From: Phocoena phocoena
Lineage: Eukaryota > Chordata > Mammalia > Artiodactyla > Phocoenidae
NCBI RefSeq assembly: GCF_963924675.1
Contig: NC_089220.1
Coordinates: 89,655,168-89,719,167 of the forward strand
Length of the DNA stretch: 64,000 nucleotides
Reading direction: 5' to 3'
Shown: in pieces, positions 50,473 through 62,410 of the stretch
How the letters are laid out: every line of letters starts with the position of its first letter
Numbering within the stretch: the first letter of the stretch is position 1
Position numbers and translations under genes: made by a program
The notes under the pieces: generated by a model
Seen by the model: the letters and a program-made list of their open reading frames with translations, nothing else
What the model was told of the DNA's origin: nothing
Database searches by the model: none

Positions 50473-50667
50473 GGGCTTCCCTGGTGGCGCAGTGGTTGAG
50501 AGTCCACCTGCCGATGCAGGGGACACGAGTTCGTGCCCCCGTCTGGGAAGATCCCACAAGCCGCGGAGCGGCTAGGCCCGTGAGCCATGGCCGCTGAGCC
50601 TGCGCGTCCGGAGCCTGTGCTCCGCAACAGGAGAGGCTGCAACAGTGAGAGGCCCGCGTACCGCAAA

Positions 50668-50698
<31 letters not shown>

Positions 50699-50719
50699 TA
50701 TAGATATATATATATAGAT
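50473..50719 (+). mobile_element. CHR-2-type SINE, sense, with expanded AT/GATA tail
   Basis: Begins GGGCTTCCCTGGTGGCGCAG with the B-box-like GAGTTCGTGCCCCCG. The A tail has grown into (TA)n and GATATA units (50680-50719). Exact 14-bp TSD ATATAACTGGGACA at 50459-50472 and 50720-50733. Confidence 0.96.
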
Positions 50720-50915
50720 ATATAACTGGGACAACTCCAAATGGAGAAACTCTATCATTGAGGTCTATGTTACACATTATGATCACAACAATAAAAGACA
50801 CATGCAGAAGCATCTCAAAAATTTTTTCAGTTCTATATGATAGAACTGAATAATACACTGTAGGTACCATATTGTATCAAGTTGAGGAATAGGAAGCAAA
50901 AGAGCAGAAAAAAGA

Positions 50916-51075
50916 AATGATATTTATTAAATGCATGCTATGGACTAAGCATGTGATAGATTTTCTGTACATATTTATTCACACAAGAACCTTATAAACT
51001 GAAAATCATCCTCATTTTACAGACAAGAAAATTGAGACTCAGACAAGTAAAGTAACTCATCTAAGGTCACATTAA
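50916..51075 (-). mobile_element. MIR SINE, antisense
   Basis: ATTTATTAAATGCATGCTAT, CCTCATTTTACAGACAAGAA, AATTGAGACTCAGACAAGTA and CATCTAAGGTCACATT form the MIR core in reverse. Confidence 0.88.
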
Positions 51076-53084
51076 GTGGAATTTCTCTCTTTATTTGTCT
51101 AATACCAATGCTCATTATCTGGCTTTCTGGAAGGGGAACAAACAGGAGAGGACAAAGAGTGAATAAAGCAGTGAAGCAAGGAATCTCTAAATTCTGTAAT
51201 GTAGTCAGGGTCATATAGGCATCTTTCTAGAACTATCACCATGAAAATGTAGTCCTCTGCCAATATCTCTTACCATTTCTTTGTAGTAAGCTACAAAGAA
51301 ATATAGAAGGGCAAAGTCTCATCTGTTTATTAAATGCTCCTAAGTGGATATAAGTGTAAAACTTCTAGGTCTTGTGCAGGACCTATCTAGGGTAAGGCAG
51401 CGAGGCCCCTGCCTCAGGTGCCAAAAAAACTCAGTAATCCAGGTAAATAATATTCTAATGCAATATTTTATTAAATCAAAGCTAATTTAAAAAAATCCAT
51501 GATGAGCAATGTAGCAACGTTTGAAAATAAAGACAATCAATATTACTTATTTTTCCTTTTGCTTCAGGCTCCCACATGGTTTGGAAAGGTATTGTTAGCA
51601 ATCCTATCAGACAACTGAGAATATCTGCTATAGGTAATAGGTAAAAATGTTAAGTCAAAGATTATGTGCATTATAAATTCAGATAATTACCACGTTTAAT
51701 GACTCTAACTGAACCTTTCTACGTTTTAACAGATTTGAAATTAGAATGTCTCCCAGAGGATCCTATATCACATTTGCTGACGGTAAGGCAGCAGTCCTTC
51801 TATAGTTGTCACTGCTTATGCAGGTAAATGTGGTTGTAACTCTTGGTGGCTTGACTGGACTAGACAAACAAAACCTGCTTAATTTTCTGACAACAAGCTA
51901 TGTTATCAGAATATTCTTAGGAGTTTCCTATGAATGACCCCCAAAATTATATGATGCCTAATGGTCATTCAAGCTACAAACATACATAAAAGACCCAAGA
52001 GAACACAGCCCAACAAAACACAGCCAACCAAAGAATGAACCAAAATAAAGAACTAGGAAGTAGAGACACTTTATAAAATGATGAGATAAAACAGTAAATT
52101 CTACAAAATACAGAACCAAGATTAAATGACTAAAAACATTTATTCAGAATAAGTTATAAAATCTGGCAAAATAAAAATAATGCAATCCACAAAATTCCAT
52201 AGGTTGCATAAAGAAAAGAAAAAAAGCTCAGAGTGCTAACTAAATAATCCCTGATAACGATATGTAGATTGATACTGTCTAAAAGTAAAATCTGAAGGTA
52301 AAAGAGAAACCACCAGGACTTCTACCACCAGTAATAACAGACTCAGTTGATATCAACTCTCTCAGGAGAGCAAAAGAAAATTTTCCTCAAGACATTAAGT
52401 GTTAATATAACAGTGAAGGATTACAAAAGCAAGATTCAAGAGAATGTGAGTTTGGCATTGAGAACTTCCTTTCTGCTTAAGATTTGTTAATTCTAGGAAG
52501 TCATAAAACAGATTGTGAAACTGATGAGTATTTCTGACAGCCAAATATGTATATTTTTGTGTGTTTGTAGCATGGGGTAAAAAATTTGAGTGAAGGGCCC
52601 TCTAAGTTTTGAGTTGGGGCCAAGAACTACATTCCAGAAAGATCAGCCTACACAGGTACACAAGACTAGTGTCTAGATCATGTGTACATTTGTAGTTGCA
52701 CTAAAATAACACTGAAATGCTACTTCCCTTAGCTTCCTGAAGAGTAAATTTAATTCCTCTCTAAGGAAAGTTAACATTTTTCTAGACCTCAAATTATTTT
52801 CAAATATATAACACCTAGTACTCAAAACAAATACAAATAAATAGGCACATGTGGAAATATGACAGAAAAGAAATCGCCAGGAGGAAAAAAAAGACATACA
52901 AGAGAAAAAATATCAATAGAGAAAAAGTTCCACCTTGAAAAATAGGTAAATATCCTTTGTAATTCTTGAATAATAATGTATTTAAATTATTTCAGAAAGA
53001 GAGAGAGATAGAAAGATAGACAGGGACACAAAGAGAAAGAACACAATTTACCAATAAATTAAAGAGAGAACATTATACAGATTC
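51076..53084. other. Noncoding; possible old repeat at 51365-51600
   Basis: GGTAAGGCAGCGAGGCCCCT and GCCTCAGGTGCCAAAAAAAC look like a known old repeat of uncertain class. A short GA/GATA tract lies at 52993-53040. No gene. Confidence 0.4.
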
Positions 53085-54285
53085 TATAGAAAGCAAAAAA
53101 TTTACAAAAGATATTCTACTGGTCTCAGTTAGTGCAATAACGCAATAAAAAGAAGTGACATTTATAAAGATTGCAAAGAAATGTAAATATTGTTTCTAAG
53201 AGGACATGTTCATCATGTACTCTTAGAAAGTACAAAGAAGATCGAAAATTATCTACAATTAGAATTAAAAAGTAAATTTAATAAGGTAGCTGAAATTATG
53301 ACAAATGCACAAAAAGTAAAAACTGCTTACCTATACACTAGCAACTGGAAAATGAAAATTTTAAAATGTCATTTAAAAGAGCAACAAAATTATATGCTTA
53401 TATATGACATCAACAAAAGATGTGCAAGACCTCTACAGTGAAAACTATGAAAGAGTAATGAAAAAATTAATCAGCTCCACAAAAAGAATAGGCCATACTC
53501 AAAGATTAGAAGTCTGAGTAATGTTAAAAGGCCTATTCCCCCAACATTCAATACACTTATCACAGATATAGATATGGATATGGATTTAACTGTAGATCAA
53601 AGATACAACAAATTTGGGGACAAAGGAGAAAGAACAATATGTTATGTATTAAAAGTTGTGTGTTTTTTGCTTGCAAAGTAGAAATAATGCACCAAAATGG
53701 GATAAGAAAGGAGCAGAGGGCTTCCCTGGTGGCGCAGTGGTTGAGAGTCCGCCTGCCGATGCAGGGGACACGGGTTCGTGCCCCGGTCCGGGAAGATCCC
53801 ACATGCCGCAGAGCGGCTGGGCCCATGAGCCATGGCCGCTGAGCCTGTGCGTCCAGAGCCTGTGCTCCGCAACGGGAGAGGCCACAACAGTGAGAGGCCC
53901 ACGTACCGAAAAAAAAAGAAAGGAGCAGAAATAAGCCCATCCTTAAACTGTGTACCTAGGTGTCTGTCTTGACTCACCCTGGTATTGGCCCTGATATATC
54001 CAATAAATATAAGAAGCTATTCACTATTTATTAGGGAAATTCAATTTAAACAATAAAGAGATACCACGGTACACATACCATATTCTCTAGTATTAACAAT
54101 ACTAACAACAATAACTATTAATGAAGATATAGAACAATGATAATTCTCAAACATTGTTGGGGAAAAAAATAAATGTGTGAGTTACCCACTTGCACATTTA
54201 TACTATAAGACATGTGCAAGGATATTCAGATATTCACAGCAGCATTATTTGCTTTAAAAAAAAAAAGAAAAGGTAGAATAAATTT
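53085..54285 (+). mobile_element. Ancient L1 ORF2 fragment, interrupted by a SINE
   Basis: 53085-53560 has TTACCTATACACTAGCAACT and GACCTCTACAGTGAAAACTA (late ORF2). After the SINE, 53985-54285 has TTATTAGGGAAATTCAATTT and CAAACATTGTTGGGG, ending near AGCAGCATTATTTGCTT. Confidence 0.75.
53718..53915 (+). mobile_element. CHR-2-type SINE, sense
   Basis: Begins GGGCTTCCCTGGTGGCGCAG, with the B-box-like GGGTTCGTGCCCCGG, and ends in an A tail. Exact 14-bp TSD AAGAAAGGAGCAGA at 53704-53717 and 53916-53929. Confidence 0.97.
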
Positions 54286-54373
54286 TAAAACTTTATATTG
54301 AATACTATACAAAAATGAAAATCAACAAATTAGCACAGCACGTAACAACATTGACCTCCCAAAAAAAGGACTG

Positions 54374-54841
54374 TGTGCTAGTTTACTGTGGTTGTTCTAA
54401 AACATTACCACAAACTTAGTGACTTAAAATACAGAAATTTATTCTCTAATAGTTCAAGAGGCTGGAAGTCCAATGTCAGTTTCCCTAGCCCAATTTCACA
54501 GAGCTGCAGTCCCTTTGGAGGCTCTAGAAGATAATCTGCCCATTGACTCTTCCAGCCTATTAAGTTACATTCCTTGACTCACGGCACCATATTCCATTTT
54601 CAAAACCAGCGGCATCACATCTTCAAATCTCTTTGCTTCCACTGTCACATTGCTTTCTGCATTCTCCTTTATAAAGAAGCTTGTGATGACATTTAGAACC
54701 CACCCAGACAACCCAGGACAATCTCCTCATCTCAAAATCCTTAACTAATTACATCTGTAAAGACCCTTTTTTCAAATAGGGTAAAATTTAAAGGGATTAA
54801 GATGTGGACATATCTTTGGGGGCCATTGTCAGCCTACCACA
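54374..54841 (-). mobile_element. MaLR LTR (MLT1/MST-like), antisense
   Basis: Read on + it has AACATTACCACAAACTTAGT, TACAGAAATTTATTCTCTAA, GGCTGGAAGTCCAATGTCAG, CTTAACTAATTACATCTGTA with AAGACCC, and TTTGGGGGCCATTGTCAGCC, the complement of a MaLR LTR. The minus-strand start TGTGGTAGGCTGACAATGG fits. Confidence 0.88.
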
Positions 54842-54915
54842 GAGTAGATATATAAATTTCACAACACCAAGAAGAAAATACTCCAAATAGGGGGTATCTT
54901 TGAAAATGAAGGAAG

Positions 54916-55115
54916 GGCTTCCCTGGTGGCACAGTGGTTGAGAGTCCGCCTGCCGATGAGAGGGATGCGGGTTCGTGCCCTGGTCTAGGAGGATCCCACA
55001 TGCCGCGGAGCAGCTAGGCCCGTGGGCCGTGGCTGCTGGGCCTGCACATCCGGAGCCTGTGCTCCGCAACAGGAGGGGCCACAGCAGTGAGAGGCCCGCG
55101 TACCGCAAAAAAAAA
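54916..55115 (+). mobile_element. CHR-2-type SINE, sense
   Basis: GGCTTCCCTGGTGGCACAGT to an A tail. Exact 13-bp TSD AAAATGAAGGAAG at 54903-54915 and 55116-55128. Confidence 0.96.
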
Positions 55116-55128
55116 AAAATGAAGGAAG

Positions 55129-56455
55129 AGGTAGTGATCTATTTTGCAGAAAATGTTTCTAGTAGTTACTGAAGTATTTGTTTTGTGATAATTCCTTTAA
55201 CAGTGTAGATTTTGCACTTTTATGTTTTGGCCCCATGTGGGGTGTGGGTGTGTATATATGTGTGTGTGTGTGTGTGTGTGTATATACAGTTGTCCAATGA
55301 ACTCATCATGAATTATGTGCATGTGTGTGATCTCCCTAAATCTTCCTCTCCTTCTTCATCCTCCATCAAAACACACACGATACACACAAACACAATTAGT
55401 ACTTTGAGAACTGAGGTCATAGTTTATATATATTTTAACACCAGAGTGTAGCACACACAGTATATCACACTACACAGTCACTCCCAAGATGCATATTATG
55501 AATGAATTAGTGATTAGATTCTATCTTAAGCCCATAATCATCAACCTGGACCCTACTGAAGCAGTGCCATTTTCACTTATGCAGAAACAGTGCAACCAAA
55601 ACTAGAGCTTGGGTGGTAGGCAAGTAATCTCTTCCCTGCTCCCCATACAAAAAGACAAAGTCAATGCAGTCTATAGCTGCCATATCCAGAGGTCACAACA
55701 CTGCCACTATAAGAGCTCTCATTGCTATCGTTTTCCATAAGTGATGTCAACTGAAACCGAGGATAGGCAAAAAGATTATCAAATAAATCAAATAAGAATC
55801 TGACCACATTCTCTCTTTCAAGATTTTGCACCTGAGAATATCATAAAGGAAAGCAATTCAGAGGTAATCATATGCTTAATGTGCAAATCAATAACATGCT
55901 GGTCTAATGCTTGACTTCATGAGATTAGTGCTATATAAATGTACACAAAAGAAAACAATCAGGAGTCAAAATTGTCTCTTATCAGAGAAAGTGCTTAAGT
56001 TTGTATATTCACAAAACTCCAAATAGTACGGATTAACACAATATGCATTTGAAGCAGCTGCAGCCACAATGTTCAACCTGTGTGACAAAGAACATAAACC
56101 CAGTGAACTCAAATTTAATATCCCTAATTGTCCCAATGTAAGTAACACTCAGTGAAAAGAGCACGCAGCCCTTTCCTTAAAAAAAAGAAAAAGAAAAAAA
56201 AAAAAACACACACACACACAGTAAAGGCAAGAATTTCTAAAATGTAATACAAAAATCATTAAATGATAGCACCAAATGGTTGCTTTTCACATCTCAATTT
56301 CAGATCATCTTCTCATAAAATCACGTCCCCTTAATACTGAGGTCCTCTGCTGAGTTTATGATTAACCCCTCTATCCAAAAATTTTTCTCTTCCTTGTCCA
56401 GAACCTGTTCCCCTCAAGATTGAGGAGTATCAAAGAAAAGGAGGGATTCAAACAA
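55129..56455. other. Noncoding; (TG)n and (CA)n microsatellites
   Basis: 55244-55287 is TGTGTATATATGTGTGTGTG-type. 56180-56220 is an A run followed by (CA)n. Otherwise unique-looking, with no gene. Confidence 0.7.
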
Positions 56456-57004
56456 TAAAAGACCCTGTGACCCTGTCCTTTGAAGTACAAGCCTTTTGCT
56501 TTAGTCTCCCAGGCCTCCCCTGAGTCTCCAAAAGCTGGCTTAAGAGTTTAAAATTTAGACTATAAACCAGCCACATAGCAGAGTCACTGAACTCCCAGTT
56601 CCCTGAAAGATAGAGATAAAGGACTGACACGCATTCTTAAGTTGTTTTTAAATGAAGCAGACCCCCACCAGATGAAAACTGCTGACTGCCAGCACATAGA
56701 GCCAAGACCAGTTGAAACCAGAAGGTTGATGACGCTTGAAACTTCACCTTGATGCCAACAAATCACACACTATTGGCTGAACTGAGCATGAGCTGATCAC
56801 ACACCCTGCAGCGCCCCCTCACACTGACTTTAAAAACCCTTCTCTGAAATCCATTAGGGTGTTGGGTCTTTTGAACATAAGCTGCCCATTCTCCTTGCTT
56901 CACACCCTGCAATAAATGCTGTACTTTCCTTCACCACAACCTGGTGTCAGCAGATTGGTTTTACTGCCAGTGGGCAAGCAGACCCAAGTCCAGGTGTGGT
57001 AACA
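56456..57004 (+). mobile_element. Endogenous retroviral LTR (class I-like), 5' edge uncertain
   Basis: The 3' half has a TATA-like TTTAAAAACCC (about 56829), R-like text (GGTGTTGGGTCTTTTGAACA), the poly(A) signal AATAAA at about 56911 (TGCAATAAATGCTGTAC) and U5 to GTGGTAACA (57004). The upstream part CAGTTGAAACCAGAAGGTTG fits U3. The 5' start and a TSD could not be fixed. Confidence 0.7.
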
Positions 57005-60000
57005 CTCATTTGCTGTATTTTTTTAAATTTCTATACATATTCATGTAATTCTTATTTAGAAATACTAAGCTCTAAAAATATTTTCCTCAATTAAATTCCT
57101 TAGAACCAGAAATATGAAAGTAATTCTAAGATATAAATATTCTTATAGATTCATAACTAAATCCTTATATTCCTTATTGAATTAAAATGTACCTTTTGTG
57201 TTCCAACTAAAATAAAATAAAATGGAAGAAAATGAATATTTTAAGAAATGTCAGTTTTCAGCACTTATTTCTCTTCTGCACCTAGTAAAATACTAAATAA
57301 CTAGTTCACCTTTGCATAAATAACTGCGCAACACTCTCCAAGAACAACTGTTTCATTCTGACAAATAGGCAAACGATACAGATATGCCATCCCTGACTCC
57401 AGTATACAGCAAAGAGTAGGAGACCAAATTGACAGACAGTGAGAAGAAAGATGATTTATTCTCAAAGACAGACATGTATGGTCAAGGTATGAATTTTAGA
57501 TAGGGGAACAGTTTCTCTTGTAAAAACAGAAACAACTTGGTGATATGTAATGCATTTGCAATGTCAGAAAAAATAAAGTATTAAGTTTCAACTTCAAAAT
57601 ATCAAATATGGTACTATAGTTAACCCAAGGATGTTAGTTTTAGGGAGAACAAAGGGACAGACAGCCAGACTTGGCTGCACTGCTTCCTGATGCTTCCTCT
57701 GAGTCTTAATCAAACTACGGATTCATTATACTTGGGGAATCATTGCTAGAACTTTAATCTGCTTTGTTGTTGCCTTTCATCTGCTTTTTTGCTGCCTCAG
57801 AACTGGATTTATTTATTGATTTTGATTGTAAGAATTTCAAGAAAGATCTTGAAATCAAATTTATATATATATTGGATACCAAAGATCTTGGTATCCAATT
57901 TATAAGGTGTTAGAAATATTTTGAAGATGCTGCCTTTCTACTGAGTTACTAAAGCATTTAATTGGCCTCTAAAATAGTAAGTTTGATTTAGAGGCCTGAT
58001 GCCAGGTTACAGAGTGCTGGCTGGCTTAGATCTGTCCCTTTCAAGCTTAATGAAACAGGCTTTGTTCAGCTTCCAAACACACCTTATGGTTAATACTTGA
58101 TAGAGCACAATATTTTCACCCAGAAAGGGAAGTTCAATACATTTACTCATAACTCCTAACTGAACAGCCAATTTAGAGTCAAACTTTAGTCTATATGTCT
58201 CTATTAATTTATATGTTTGGGGAAATTTTAGGTTCACTAGATTCTGTACTCTGAAGCACTTGTATAAAATGTGCTGCCAGAACATGTGTGACTGATTTGG
58301 TTTCATTGCTGATACTCACAAAATCTTGATTTCCCTAGACTTTCCATTCAGCCAGCTAGTAGAGAAAGGTAATAGTGAAAATAACATAGTACTTTTCTCT
58401 GAGGAGCTCAAAGTATTTTCTAAATATATCTTCATTAATCCTCACAAAATTCCTGTGAAGTTAACCAGCGCAGAGATTATTCTATTTTACAATAGGGACC
58501 AAAATCTTGCATATATTCATTACTTATCCAGAATTTTGTAGGCTATCAATGTAAAAATCAGGATGAGAATTAGGTTTCCTATATTAGGTTCCCTATATCT
58601 CAGATAACCATATAATTTACTGTCCAAACTAGGGCACTGTGAAAGTGAAAGGAGCAATATTAATAATTATGTCAGGACAATAGTCATAAACTGAGACATA
58701 CAGCCACACTACCTATAAGCAACTGAATGGAAGAGTGACAGAGCCACAATGCCTAGTGTAAAGTCAATAGATTAAAACATAAATATAGAACTTACTGGTA
58801 TGGAGAAAATGTATAAGAACATAATCAGTAAGTCAAAGGACTTGTTTCACTATTTAATTACTATAAAACTACTAGTAGTTTGTTGCATTTACTTTTAGTC
58901 TTGTTCTATACAATTTTTAGAAAAGAGTTGAAATTATACATTATAGGTAAGTTACTCTTCAGAATTTTCAATTTGACACATCAAAAATATTTTTCCAATT
59001 TACTAAAAAGTTTCATAAACTTTTAAAAATTACCACACTATGTGCCAAGATATGCAAACACCATAAAAAACATAACCATATCCAATTATTACTTATAACT
59101 TTTTAGATTTATGAATAGTGCTATGATGAGAACTTTAACGTACATTTTAAAATATATCTCTAATAATTTCATTAGGATGTATTTCTTTAATTTCCTCCAA
59201 CTATATTGTGAATCTCCATTTATCATTCTTTCTAATTCTTTATGTTTTAAGTTTACATTTTTGGGAGATTTATTCTTTAATTTTATGGGGAGTTGTTCAG
59301 GTGTTTGAAGGGAAATATCAGGTTTTGTGTAATTGTTATAAAAAATTCTATGATTAGTTTTATCAATTATTCATTATTAGTTTTTTCAGTTTTATATTAT
59401 ATCAAAGTGTTTTTAAATAATATCATCTTTATTTTACTTTTCATAAAGTCATAGAGATTCACATTCTACTTTGGAATTCTTGGTATGAATAATTTTGTTC
59501 TGTTTTGATTTTCTTCTTCACTCATGGCAGGTGTTTAATGCTATAAACAAAACTGTGTGTAGAGCTATGGTCTCATCACCCAATTCCTGATACACAGTGT
59601 TGGAAATTTCCTAAATTAAATTAGCTATGCTCTTTCTTTTACCTTCCCCTTTGAAAGTCTCATTTTACGAACAGCCTTATTTAGTGTTCTCACTTTTGTG
59701 ATTCTCTAGATTACCAATAACTTTAAAATTTTTATCTCTGAATTTGTTGATATTCAGCATTATTATTTTAGTTCTTAATCTTGATAGATGGTTTTAGGGT
59801 TGTTTTTAATGTAAATTTTGTATTCTAATTTCCAGTTTGGGAGTATTTTGTTATAAAGGATGAATATTGTATAGTTTGGATTTTGCTTTCTATATAATTG
59901 CTTTGTTAAATTTTAGAGGATCACATTTATTGATACATCTATGGTGAAGGAGGAGATCAGTAGAGTAAATTATGTCAACAAGCAGCATCAATTTAGGTTT

Positions 60001-60183
60001 ATTTTCCCTGAACATTTTCTCAGCAACTCAGTAATCTGTGGGAATAATTCTTTTCATGCCAGCAGTAAATCGGTCTAGCTATATCATTAATCTAGCCTTG
60101 GAAATTATGACCACTGAGCTGGATAAAGACATGAGATGAAAAATCCATTTGTATGTCATTTTATTCCTCCATAAGGCCTCCCA
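57005..60183. other. Noncoding; includes a hairpin at 57871-57899 and a MIR-like patch
   Basis: No gene is seen. 58390-58590 (CTTCATTAATCCTCACAAAA, TTCTATTTTACAATAGGGAC) is probably a decayed antisense MIR. 57871-57899 is a perfect 11-bp inverted repeat. The rest is AT-rich. Confidence 0.5.
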
Positions 60184-60318
60184 GCTTTATTTTTTTATTA
60201 GTTATCTATTTTTTACATATTAGTGTATACATGTCAATCCCAATCTCCTAATTCATCCCACCACCACCACCACCACCCACCCCGCTTTCCCTCCTTGGTG
60301 TCCATACATTTGTTCTCT
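60184..60318 (-). mobile_element. L1 3'UTR fragment, antisense
   Basis: TTTTTATTAGTTATCTATTT, TGTCAATCCCAATCTCCTAA, TCATCCCACCACCACCACCA and TTGGTGTCCATACATTTG match the same part as 28960-29110. The (CCA)n run has grown. Confidence 0.9.
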
Positions 60319-60763
60319 GAATATCTAGAAAAGTTATGACTTCAGCAGATACTAAGAATATGAAAAGTACTCTGACAAGAATCATACAATAAATATTTAA
60401 TACAACCTAGTCCTTAAACAATTTGGGCAGAGAGATTAATTAAAATCAGAATGGATATAAGGTAATGTGGAGACATTGGTAAGGTAAATCTAATGAACAT
60501 GAGCTACACACCTACTTCATCCTCATTCAAAGTTCATGGACTTGGAATCTCTACTTATTAGCATAACTCTATAAAAACTTCAGATTTGCTCACCATAGTT
60601 CCAGAAATCAATATACAACTGAAATGTCCATTAGCAAAACAGCCTGAGATTGTAGCTACAATTCACTTGAGCTGAAAACCCCATTTGCTTAAGAGAGTAT
60701 AATGGTTTTCATGGTATCTTTTTCCTTTTTTTTTGTCCTGGGAAAACCTTTTTTAAAAAGTAG
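60319..60763. other. Noncoding, no feature recognised
   Basis: No gene or named repeat. Confidence 0.5.
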
Positions 60764-60824
60764 AGGAGGTTTCCAGGAAGATGGCGGAAGAGTAAGACGC
60801 AGAGATCACCTTCCTCCCCACAGA

Positions 60825-61026
60825 TACACCAGAAATACATCTACACGTGGAACAACTCCTACAGAACACCTACTAAACGCTGGCAGAAGACTTCAGACCT
60901 CCCAAAAGGCAAGAAACCCCCCACGTACACCAGAAATACATCTACACATGGAACAACTCCTACAGAACACCTACTAAACGCTGGCAGAAGACCTCGGACC
61001 TCCCAAAAGGCAAGAAACCCCCCACG
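60825..61026 (+). repeat. 101-bp tandem duplication in L1 5'UTR
   Basis: TACACCAGAAATACATCTAC begins at 60825 and again at 60926. The units differ mainly at CACGTGG/CACATGG and CTTCAGACC/CCTCGGACC, which are CpG-type changes. The L1 at 5990 has one copy of this part (about 6047-6150). Confidence 0.95.
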
Positions 61027-62289
61027 TACCTGGGTAGGGAAAAAGAAAAATGAATAAACAGAGACAAAAGAATAGGGACGGGACCAGCACCAGTGGGAGG
61101 GAGCTGAGAAGGAGGGAAGGTTTCCACACACTAGGAAGCCCCTTCACGGGCAGAGACTGCGGGTGGTGGAGGGGGAAAGATTCAGAGCCGCGGAGCAGAG
61201 CACAGCAACAAAGCGGAGAGATTCCCGCACAGAGGATTGCTGCGGAGTGGCACTCACCAGCCCGAGAGGGCTGTCTGCTCACCCGCCAGGGCGGGCGGGG
61301 CTGGGAGTTGAGGCTTGGGCTTCAGTCGGAGCACCGGGAGAGGACTGGGGTTGGTGGCGTGAACATACCCTGCAGGGGGTTAGTGCGCCACAGCTAGCCG
61401 GGAGGGAGTGCGGGGAAAAGTCTAGACCTGCCGAAGAGGCAAGAGACTTTTTCTTACCTCTTTGTTTCCTGGTGCACGAGGAGAGGGAATTAAGAGTGCT
61501 GCTTAAAGGAGCTTCAGAGACGGGCGCATGCTGTGGCTAAAAGCGCGGACCCCAGAGACGGGCATGAGACGCTAAGACTGCTGCTGCCACCACCAAGAAG
61601 CCTGTTTGCGAGCACAGGTCACTATCCACACCCCCCTTCCGTGGAGCCTGTGCAGCCCGCCACTGCCAGGGTCCCAGGATCCAGAGTCAACTCCTCCGGG
61701 AGCACGCATGGCGTGCCTCAGGCTGGTGCAAAGTCACGCCGGCCTCTACCGCCGCAGGCTCGCCCCACATCCGTGCCCCTCCCTCCACCCAGCCTGAGTG
61801 AGCCAGAGACCCCGAATCAGCAGCTCCTTTAACCCCGTCCTGTCTCAGCGAAGAAGAGATGCCCGCCGGCGACCTACACGCAGAGGTGGGGCCAAATCCA
61901 AAGGTGAGCCCCTAGGAGCTGTGAGAACAAAGACGAGAAAGGGAAATCTCTCCCAGCAGCCTCAGAAGCAGTGGATTAAAGCTCCCCAATCAACTTGATG
62001 TACCCTTTATCTGTGGAATACATGAATAGACAACGAACCATCCCAAATTAAGGAGGTGGACTTTGAGAGCAAGATTTATGATTTTTTTCCCCTTTTCCTC
62101 TTTTTCTGAGTGTGTATGTGTATGCTTCTGTGTGAGATTGTGGCTGTATAGCTTTGCTTCCACCATTTGTCCTAGGGTTCTATCCGTCCATTTTATTTTT
62201 GTTTTTTCTAGTTTTTAAAATTTTTTTTTCCCTTAATAATTATTTCTTTATTTTAATAACTTTATTATATTTTATATTTATTTTATTTT

Positions 62290-62410
62290 ACTTTACCTTC
62301 TTTTTTTCCTTCCTTCCCTCCTTCCTTCCTTCCTCCCTACTTCCCTCCCTCCTTTCTTTCTTTCTTTCTTTCTCTCTTTCTACTTCTACTAATTCTTTCT
62401 TTCTACTTTT
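62290..62410 (+). repeat. (TTCC)n/(TTTC)n microsatellite in L1 5'UTR
   Basis: CCTTCCTTCCCTCCTTCCTT followed by TTTCTTTCTTTCTTTCTCTC; a pure pyrimidine strand with rare A. Confidence 0.95.

Noticed and set aside
50403..50870. 155-codon antisense frame with a run of YIYIYI and FFFF
   Set aside because: It crosses a CHR-2 SINE and its AT/A tail; composition artefact.
53560..53977. Several 70-130-codon frames on both strands
   Set aside because: All fall in a CHR-2 SINE; the same peptides recur at 46740, 48650, 50450 and 54800.
60240..60290. (CCA)n run as a separate microsatellite
   Set aside because: It is an expansion inside the L1 3'UTR fragment (the same run is at 29055-29075).
61163..61832. 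Overlapping 99-125-codon frames in GC-rich sequence
   Set aside because: They lie in the L1 5'UTR, have no domain, and are not open in the homologous part of the older L1.
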